Source: Chrysiogenia bacterium (GTDB lineage Bacteria; JAGRBM01). From it: a stretch of 10,652 bases of DNA. This document shows positions 8,001 to 10,652 of this stretch, piece by piece. The stretch's first letter is position 1, and each line of letters opens with the position of its first letter. The stretch covers positions 1 to 10,652 of the forward strand of contig JAGRBM010000373.1 of the NCBI GenBank assembly GCA_020434085.1, given 5' to 3'. A program made the translations under genes and the position numbers. The notes below the pieces were generated by a model. That model saw only the letters and a list, made by a program, of their open reading frames with translations, was not told the origin of the DNA and did no database searches.

Positions 8001-10068
8001 AAACCTGGGCCAGGACGAGCAGGCCATCGGTAACTACCGTGCAGCCATCGATCGCAAGGCCCACTATCTGGCACCCATCGACGCGCTGACGGGAACCTAC
8101 GAGCGGCTTCGTCAGTGGGACAACTTCGCCGCGACGCTCGATACCAAGGCCAGTGCGCTCGAAGCACTCGGCAAACAGGACGAACTCTTCGGCGTCTACG
8201 CGCGACTGGGCGAGGCCTACGAGCAGCTCAAGAAGCCCGACCAGGCACTCACGCGCTACAAACAGGCCGTCGAGAACAACGGTGATTTCGCCAATGGCTT
8301 CGAGGCCATCGGGCGCATCTGTCACCGGCAGGGCAATTTCGAGGGCGCGGCCGCCGCGCTTCGTCAGGCCGCGGAGGCGGCCGAGCGAACCAGGCAGATG
8401 CAACAGGCCTCCAACGACTGGTTCGTCTGCGGCGGGCTGTTGCTGAAGGAACTCGGACGTCCCGCCGATGCGGTAAAGGCCTTTGAGAATTCGCTGGCCG
8501 CGCATTCGGGTCACCCGCACGCGCTCGATCGGCTGGCGCGGGCCCGCTACCAGGCGGGGCTCTACGACGAGGCGCGCGAGGCCTTCGTACAGCTCGTCAA
8601 CGGCGGCGCCGAGGGCAGCGCCCTGGCCGACTACGAGAATCACCTGGGACGCATCTCGCTCGAGGGACATCAGGATCCGCAATCGGCCATCGCCCACTTC
8701 GAAAACGCGCTGGCCGCCGACGAGCGCCACCGGGAGACCTACGAATCGCTGGGCGAGCTCTACGAGCAGGCGCAGCAGTGGGACAAGGCGGCAGCGACCT
8801 ACGAGAAGTTTATCCAGCTCGTGCAGGGCGAAGATCCGCGGGCCGCGGCGCCGCTGCACGTGAAACTCGGCGATCTCTACAAGGACAAGCTCAGCCAGCC
8901 CGAGCGGGCCATGGTGGAGCTGCGCAAAGCCGTGCGCCTTGATCCCAGCGACACGCACCCGCATATCCAGCTCGCGCAGATCTTCGAGTCCAATTCGGGC
9001 ACCTACGGCGAGGCGGTCAAGGAACACGCCGCGCTGCTGGCGATCGATCCATTCCGCTATGAGAGCTACCACGCCCTGTTCAAGATGTACGAATCCCAGG
9101 GCGCGCACGACAAGGCGTTTTGCGTAGCGGGCGCGCTCGTCCTGATGGGTCAGGCCAGCGATACCGAGTCCCTGTTCTACGAAGCGCAGGCCTCGCGCAA
9201 TCCGCCCCATCCCAAGGCCGCTTTCGAGAGCCCGCACCAGGCGGCAAAGATGCTCTGGCATCCGGGATGCAACCACGGCGTGGCCGAGTATTTCCTGATT
9301 CTTGGGCACTCCATGGGGCGGCTCTCGCCCTACGGGCTCGACAACTTCGGGGTGGGCCGCGGTGACAGGCTCGCTCCCGAGGACACGGGTGCGCCCAATC
9401 AGATGGTGCGCCGCGCGCTCGAACTCGCCGGCAATCCCGAGTGCGATGTCTATTCGTGCAGGCAGAAGAACCGCGAGCTGCGCGTGCTTCCAACGCCCAA
9501 GCACGCGAGCATTCTGGTGGGCTCGGACTTCTTCGCCGGTATTCAGGACGTGCCGCCGCGCGCCTTCATGACGGGCCGCGCGCTCTGGCCGCTCATTGAC
9601 GGCAGCTACGGCGTGAGCATCTTCCAGGAAGACAAGCAGCTCCATGCCGTGCAACTTGCCGGACACCTGCTCGATGAGACCGTGCGCGTTTCGGGCGATC
9701 CCAATGAAGTGAAGAAGGACGCCAAGCTCATCGGCAAGGAGCTGAGCCGCAAGGACCGCAAGGACGCCGAGGCGCTCGTGGGCAAGTACAAGAACGCGCT
9801 CGGCGGGCTCGACATGGACGCCTGGCGCACCGGCATGGACCGCACCGCCGATCGCTTCGGCCTGCTGCTTTGCAACAACCTAAAGGTCGCCGCCGGGCAG
9901 GTCGCCGCGCGCGACCCGAAATTCCAGGGAAGCTCCCTGCAGTCGGTCGGCAACTGGGCCCAGGCCTTTGCAGAGAACGAGGCCGTACAGGAGCTGCTGC
10001 GCTACGCCGTCAGCGAGGAATACTTCGGACTACGCCAGCGGCTCAAACTTTCGATTCTGGCTGTGTGA
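2086..10068 (+). CDS. Giant acidic-IDR / TPR-solenoid protein with degenerate M48-like C-terminal domain
   Basis: This 2660-residue protein has three regions. Residues 1 to about 612 are a disordered Glu/Asp/Pro/Ala-rich segment with about six Lys, one Arg, no visible Cys or Tyr, and repeated Trp/Phe-acidic motifs. Residues from about 613 to 740 are helical and charged and lead into a TPR solenoid (to about 2350), with typical pieces such as A-L-E-x-D-P and W-x-x-L. Residues from about 2358 to 2660 form a separate domain resembling a zinc-less M48 peptidase. TPR solenoids bind proteins or peptides, so a scaffold role is likely, but the partner and pathway are unknown. No signal peptide or membrane segment is visible. 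I chose ATG 2086 because GGAGGG (2070-2075) precedes it by 10 nt; a TTG at 2053 is less likely. The frame is intact throughout and the gene appears to stand alone. Confidence 0.93.
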   Translation: MADDNNQGDEWGFGEFSEPVSAESNTGTKKDDALADSAPLDSDTAAQAARLPHAQSNWATDVEPPAPPAEEPPAKDPNDVTQWSPDDFSASEETAAPAEDSGESWDVDEFSAEPGIAEVDLGAAATPLEPGMAPETHTHGSDEWSVKSFDSSSAPPDQTLVSEPASEPAPEAAPSDEFADFAEPAPSWGEGGEDEFAATAESLGGTDIEMEPAPPPPLSESQLSSQSLKSVPEPPAPQEDPNQVTMLAGFGDAMTPLAEQPSEPAADDGADEFSDFSEFSEFSEPADAVPGMDAPPPAEEPVELGGTPEAPAPESEPADDFSAFSEEPVEPLGEVPEEAADLEMVALDDDVELQPPEGVELEPPAEAELLPPAEEPAEAAEDSWGGDFSEFSEPAAELVPPEPDAPVAMDAEASSDIAAEEESNWGDEFSEPVAEPEPVAMEAEEPAEEDNWGDEFSEPLAEIEPEAVEPSPPAEEAPVAMEAAELLGEADEADDWGDVAEDAVSLEGGDEAAATPLEKAPAESEAADEDEWEDEFAEAQPEEPQDFEAEPLEEAPVQLEAMATMTESGVQDMPLMQTQMPVEEADEDDWGDVADEAAPAEEVASEQPAPAAPGVSISSDDLPLSIGSYAAHLDSRAQADADAAVRAAAEREAREADRPSFQRTGDAGVDAQLEILYRELQDREDEAERALFQRRIAEVYAAKAMEVKLKAGARFRALAKDNLIAARKSAGESLSITRQLRRILEQEEQWPEVLSEAEHEEQLAGRAGDQTGRLEALFALARAQERLEQDEQVVQVYQKILTIDARSLAALQGLDAALTRRHEWEALIDVLEREIGLVEANEEQAQIYYRLGQILSHFLAEQKESEAGGVAAQVFTNKVIGCFQSAAEKAANPVPALSALRQIYQRFAKWPEFIEVSGRLVERVEQPAAKVYLLYHAGRTLLERMSDPNSALEYYQRILEIDPANLLTLKAIETIALDTNNTQALLDSLVRQEKAVEDNSQKALLSLRVGKLYDEIFGETDQAIEWFSRALEHEPRNQYVLQSLGKLHARNRSWEKLEQIFEFEAEAAGDVKQKLDFMLKRAELLSDRLDNVPLATEVLYTALEVDDTNLAVYRQLGRLLAQQKRWPELIRLYEAELTLTHDKERQVAIYMSLGGLWQEDFDPEENVDKDAKAVEAYYHALEVDPDHTPALRTLGKLFAVRQDWQSLSEVFSKEAQLAGSDDTRVAIFIRMAELEEDRNKDWERAVFYLRKALELDPHNKMVLSGLARLTPKLEQWDDLLQAYIRDSETSQDARYMAAMHQRIGELWQEQFHFPRKADDSFRKAAQLQSGNIVALRSLEENYENEGDWENLCNTLLEDLQETSEPDQKVIILKRLAEVTGTRREDSRKAAYYYDEILKIAPENFDALEQVARLAGEMGEWERQASALSGLLKVAQDPAYLNRIRTQFGRLLVTRHPIEDANEQARIALEAVLDRHPEDGEVLDLLATLYHEAGLWDELAGVLRRRIELDTEDAARAAHYRWLGRALIEGSAPGEQAIEALGKALAIDGADLSTRVEMARACEKAERYDEAAAQYAALREEMHDIERQRALGVELARVQYEKLNQHGDAISVLREILKEEIDHAGALSFLKRIAEEQQNWDEAINLVENRYALCADDKARVPILLELADLWDERKQDLDKAAEACSKALAIAPDNLEAIRHLGEIELRRDNAKAYCILGEKEIEILSFGEEGLLKYGERLHELHHRLAKGYRDSLKDSAQAREHLRAALNIKSEDFDAMSALEQLYELDRMWEELADAYSYRAEKTEDHAEKLRLFLEAGRTWRDRSQATQAQRQAIGEYVKALDVSPNDAVVLEELAELYQRVEEYDRAATTIERLVEVVDAPAKPELLARAGRIRETRLGEIDEAVARYQSALELKNDCIPAAEPLAEIYYQKKDWRHGLPLYELLARRAFDSYVPDEQARFLFQHGVVLENLGQDEQAIGNYRAAIDRKAHYLAPIDALTGTYERLRQWDNFAATLDTKASALEALGKQDELFGVYARLGEAYEQLKKPDQALTRYKQAVENNGDFANGFEAIGRICHRQGNFEGAAAALRQAAEAAERTRQMQQASNDWFVCGGLLLKELGRPADAVKAFENSLAAHSGHPHALDRLARARYQAGLYDEAREAFVQLVNGGAEGSALADYENHLGRISLEGHQDPQSAIAHFENALAADERHRETYESLGELYEQAQQWDKAAATYEKFIQLVQGEDPRAAAPLHVKLGDLYKDKLSQPERAMVELRKAVRLDPSDTHPHIQLAQIFESNSGTYGEAVKEHAALLAIDPFRYESYHALFKMYESQGAHDKAFCVAGALVLMGQASDTESLFYEAQASRNPPHPKAAFESPHQAAKMLWHPGCNHGVAEYFLILGHSMGRLSPYGLDNFGVGRGDRLAPEDTGAPNQMVRRALELAGNPECDVYSCRQKNRELRVLPTPKHASILVGSDFFAGIQDVPPRAFMTGRALWPLIDGSYGVSIFQEDKQLHAVQLAGHLLDETVRVSGDPNEVKKDAKLIGKELSRKDRKDAEALVGKYKNALGGLDMDAWRTGMDRTADRFGLLLCNNLKVAAGQVAARDPKFQGSSLQSVGNWAQAFAENEAVQELLRYAVSEEYFGLRQRLKLSILAV
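2110..3876 (+). repeat. Array of Trp/Phe-acidic short motifs in the giant protein's N-terminus
   Basis: The acidic region repeats a loose motif of the form [DE]-W-G-D-E-F-S-E-P. Its twelve Trp residues are W11, 58, 83, 105, 144, 188, 384, 425, 452, 496, 532 and 590. Nearly all are followed within two to eight residues by an acidic residue and Phe or Val. The clearest copies are S-N-W-G-D-E-F-S-E-P (W425) and D-N-W-G-D-E-F-S-E-P (W452). W496 and W590 have D-D-W-G-D-V-A. Trp-less versions (D-E-F-A-D-F-A-E-P, D-D-F-S-A-F-S-E-E-P) fill part of the gap between W188 and W384. Regularly placed aromatics in an acidic linker suggest multivalent docking motifs; this is inference. Confidence 0.8.
2902..2937 (+). 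repeat. 9-bp tandem repeat coding for F-S-E units
   Basis: TTCTCCGAG is repeated three times exactly (2911-2919, 2920-2928, 2929-2937), preceded in frame by the variant TTCTCGGAC (2902-2910). It encodes F-S-D then F-S-E three times (residues 273-284). The unit is a multiple of three, so slippage would change the motif number without breaking the frame. Related single copies of TTCTCCGAG recur elsewhere in the acidic region. Confidence 0.85.
4333..9160 (+). repeat. TPR solenoid: 22 supra-repeat positions of about 72 residues
   Basis: Aligning the W-x-x-L/A signature gives positions at residues 750, 824, 910, 982, 1054, 1126, 1204, 1276, 1348, 1420, 1495, 1567, 1639, 1711, 1791, 1866, 1937, 2011, 2085, 2160, 2232 and 2307. 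Ten of the 21 intervals are exactly 72 residues (216 nt); the rest range from 71 to 86. The key residue is Trp in 15, Tyr in four and Phe in one. It is Thr at 982 and Ala at 1711. Each unit pairs one degenerate helical hairpin with one better TPR ending in L-x-x-D-P-x-N-type sequence. The total fits about 44 TPR-like hairpins forming a long superhelix. Confidence 0.8.
9157..10065 (+). other. C-terminal domain of the giant protein, possible inactive M48-like zincin
   Basis: After the last TPR unit (residue about 2358 onward) the sequence changes to a mixed alpha/beta domain without repeats. A segment with L-R-V-L-P then S-I-L-V-G-S-D-F-F is followed by P-R-A-F-M-T-G-R-A-L-W-P. This resembles the strand-loop-helix that precedes and carries HExxH in M48 peptidases, but R2498-A-L-W-P2502 stands where the zinc motif would be. 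Further on, R-T-A-D-R-F-G-L-L-L (2586-2595) resembles the M48 third-ligand helix (E-x-x-A-D-x-x-G). The chain ends with R-Y-A-V-S-E-E-Y-F-G-L-R, a type of ending I associate with large myxobacterial TPR proteins. This fold assignment is by eye and needs structure-based confirmation. Confidence 0.45.
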
Positions 10069-10085
10069 TGATTTGGTTCACTATT

Positions 10086-10108
10086 CCCTCTCCCTGTCAG
10101 GGAGAGGG
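10086..10108. terminator. Perfect 10-bp hairpin, possible transcription end of the giant gene
   Basis: CCCTCTCCCT (10086-10095) and AGGGAGAGGG (10099-10108) pair perfectly around a 3-nt loop. The hairpin begins 17 nt after the TPR stop. No T-run follows on either strand, so classical intrinsic termination is doubtful. It may instead stabilise the mRNA 3' end or mark where Rho-terminated transcripts are trimmed. Confidence 0.4.
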
Positions 10109-10181
10109 TGCCCGCAGGGCGGGTGAGGGTGAAAGGCCCGTAGCGGCGTGGTGCATTCGACCCTCACCCTCGCTTCGCTCG

Positions 10182-10204
10182 ACCTCTCCCTGAAAGGGAG
10201 AGGT
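10182..10204. terminator. Perfect 10-bp hairpin, possible transcription end of the CoA-binding gene
   Basis: ACCTCTCCCT (10182-10191) and AGGGAGAGGT (10195-10204) pair perfectly around the loop GAA. It is the counterpart of the hairpin at 10086 in the other arm of the repeat. It lies 17 nt after the minus-strand CoA-binding stop. As with its partner, there is no T-run, so its role as a terminator is uncertain. Confidence 0.4.
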
Positions 10205-10221
10205 GAAAGCGGAAATGACCC

Positions 10222-10593
10222 TCACGAATAGCTCGACGGGAACTCCCCGATGTCCACGATGGCGCAGGCCACGCGCACGGGCAGGTCGAGCTCGCGCGCG
10301 TGGGCGATCACCTCTGGCGCGTCGGCGCCGGGATTGAGAAAGAGGTCCTTCGCCCCCGTTCCCGCGACATCGTCCAATGCCGCTACGCCGATCCTCGGTG
10401 GCAGATACCACGAAATCCGATCGACAGTGCCGGGCAGGTCCGTGAGGCCGGCGTAGACGCGAAGCCCCTCGATCTCTTTCTCATGTGTGTTTACCGGGAA
10501 GACGTCCCATCCGCGATTGAGATAAGCGCGGATGCACTTGTTGCCGAACTTGCTGCGATCTTTGGAAGCGCCAACGACGGCGATGCTGGGCAT
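10222..10593 (-). CDS. CoA-binding domain protein, YccU type
   Basis: This 123-residue protein is a single Rossmann-like CoA_binding_2 domain, as in Escherichia coli YccU (137 residues). The N-terminal strand and loop I-A-V-V-G-A-S (residues 4-10) followed by K15-F-G is the nucleotide/CoA-binding signature. F-P-V-N (32-35) ends the second strand, and L-N-P-G-A-D (86-91) matches the family's usual Q-P-G-A position with Asn in place of Gln. Cys110 sits where the family has its conserved Cys. Family members bind CoA in vitro or in structures, but the cellular role is not established. GGAGG (plus-strand 10603-10607) lies 9 nt before the ATG. It starts 4 nt after the stop of the preceding minus-strand gene, so the two are probably co-transcribed and translationally coupled. 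Confidence 0.9.
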   Translation of the reverse strand: MPSIAVVGASKDRSKFGNKCIRAYLNRGWDVFPVNTHEKEIEGLRVYAGLTDLPGTVDRISWYLPPRIGVAALDDVAGTGAKDLFLNPGADAPEVIAHARELDLPVRVACAIVDIGEFPSSYS

Positions 10594-10597
10594 TGGA

Positions 10598-10652
10598 TCA
10601 GGCCTCCGGCAGGCGCCGCCCGGAGAACTGGCGCATCAGGCGCTCGGTATCC
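10598..10652 (-). CDS. C-terminal fragment of an unidentified gene upstream of the CoA-binding gene
   Basis: On the minus strand one frame runs in from the window edge and reads D-T-E-R-L-M-R-Q-F-S-G-R-R-L-P-E-A before TGA (10600-10598). The stop is 4 nt before the ATG of the CoA-binding gene, and that gene's Shine-Dalgarno lies inside this tail, as expected for an operon. Only 17 residues are visible, and another frame is also open here, so the reading frame is likely but not certain. No function can be assigned. Confidence 0.45.
   Translation of the reverse strand, partial: DTERLMRQFSGRRLPEA

Larger units (their letters stand above)
10077..10207. repeat. Dispersed inverted-repeat element (CTCTCCC/GGGAGAGG family)
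   Basis: Two related arms face each other: 10077-10133 and the inverted 10156-10207, around a 22-nt spacer. Each arm, read inward, has TTCAC, then CCTCTCCCT-n-TCAGGGAGAGG, about 13 variable bases, then GGGTGAGGGT and AA. This is the well-known intergenic repeat found in many proteobacterial genomes. Here it fills nearly all of the 153-nt gap between the convergent TPR and CoA-binding genes, starting 8 nt after one stop and ending 14 nt before the other. It probably folds into hairpins in both transcripts. It encodes no protein and is a likely non-autonomous, MITE-like or REP-like sequence. Confidence 0.85.

Noticed and set aside
6088-9666. A 1192-residue open frame on the minus strand under the giant gene
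   Set aside because: Same reason: its V-E-L-G-Q and L-E-R-A type runs are antisense shadows of TPR codons. The plus frame is a coherent TPR solenoid.
10097-10411. A 104-residue minus-strand frame over the intergenic repeat
   Set aside because: It translates the GGGAGAGG repeat (F-Q-G-E-V-E-R-S-E-G-E type), a frequent false annotation, and conflicts with the CoA-binding gene.

Overview
The window is GC-rich bacterial DNA with dense coding. It holds three complete ordinary-sized genes, one giant gene, two gene fragments at the edges, and one dispersed intergenic repeat. The giant TPR protein with a highly acidic disordered N-terminus, the HHE hemerythrin protein, the GC-rich codon use and the proteobacterial CTCTCCC/GGGAGAGG repeat together suggest a Gram-negative of deltaproteobacterial or myxobacterial type. 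There is no rRNA or marker gene, so this placement is only an inference.

Layout. At 1-50 (minus) lies the start of a secreted protein, of which only a signal peptide is visible. Positions 51-555 are a relatively AT-rich intergenic stretch with several candidate regulatory sites: a CRP/FNR-like half-site pair, a 12-nt direct repeat pair, a 10-bp palindrome and an extended -10 promoter. A hemerythrin HHE protein (556-975, plus) runs into a metallo-beta-lactamase-fold hydrolase of LACTB2 type (981-1814, minus). The two converge with only 5 nt between their stop codons. After a 271-nt gap with an 8-bp inverted repeat comes the dominant feature, a 2660-residue protein (2086-10068, plus).

The giant protein has three parts. 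Residues 1 to about 612 are Glu/Asp/Pro/Ala-rich, nearly free of Lys and Arg, and carry repeated Trp/Phe-acidic short motifs. Residues from about 650 to 2350 are a TPR solenoid with 22 regularly spaced W/Y-x-x-L/A positions, the commonest spacing being exactly 72 residues. Residues from about 2358 to 2660 form a C-terminal domain that looks like a degenerate M48 (zincin) metallopeptidase with its HExxH lost. No signal peptide or membrane segment is visible, so it is probably a very large cytoplasmic scaffold. Its function is unknown.

The gap after the giant gene (10069-10221) is almost filled by a 131-bp inverted-repeat element of the hairpin family common in proteobacteria. Beyond it, on the minus strand, are a small YccU-type CoA-binding Rossmann protein (10222-10593) and the last codons of an upstream gene, 4 nt apart and probably in one operon.

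I see no single multi-gene system here. The most unusual item is the giant protein: a Trp-acidic motif array, a long regular TPR solenoid and a putative pseudopeptidase end in one chain.
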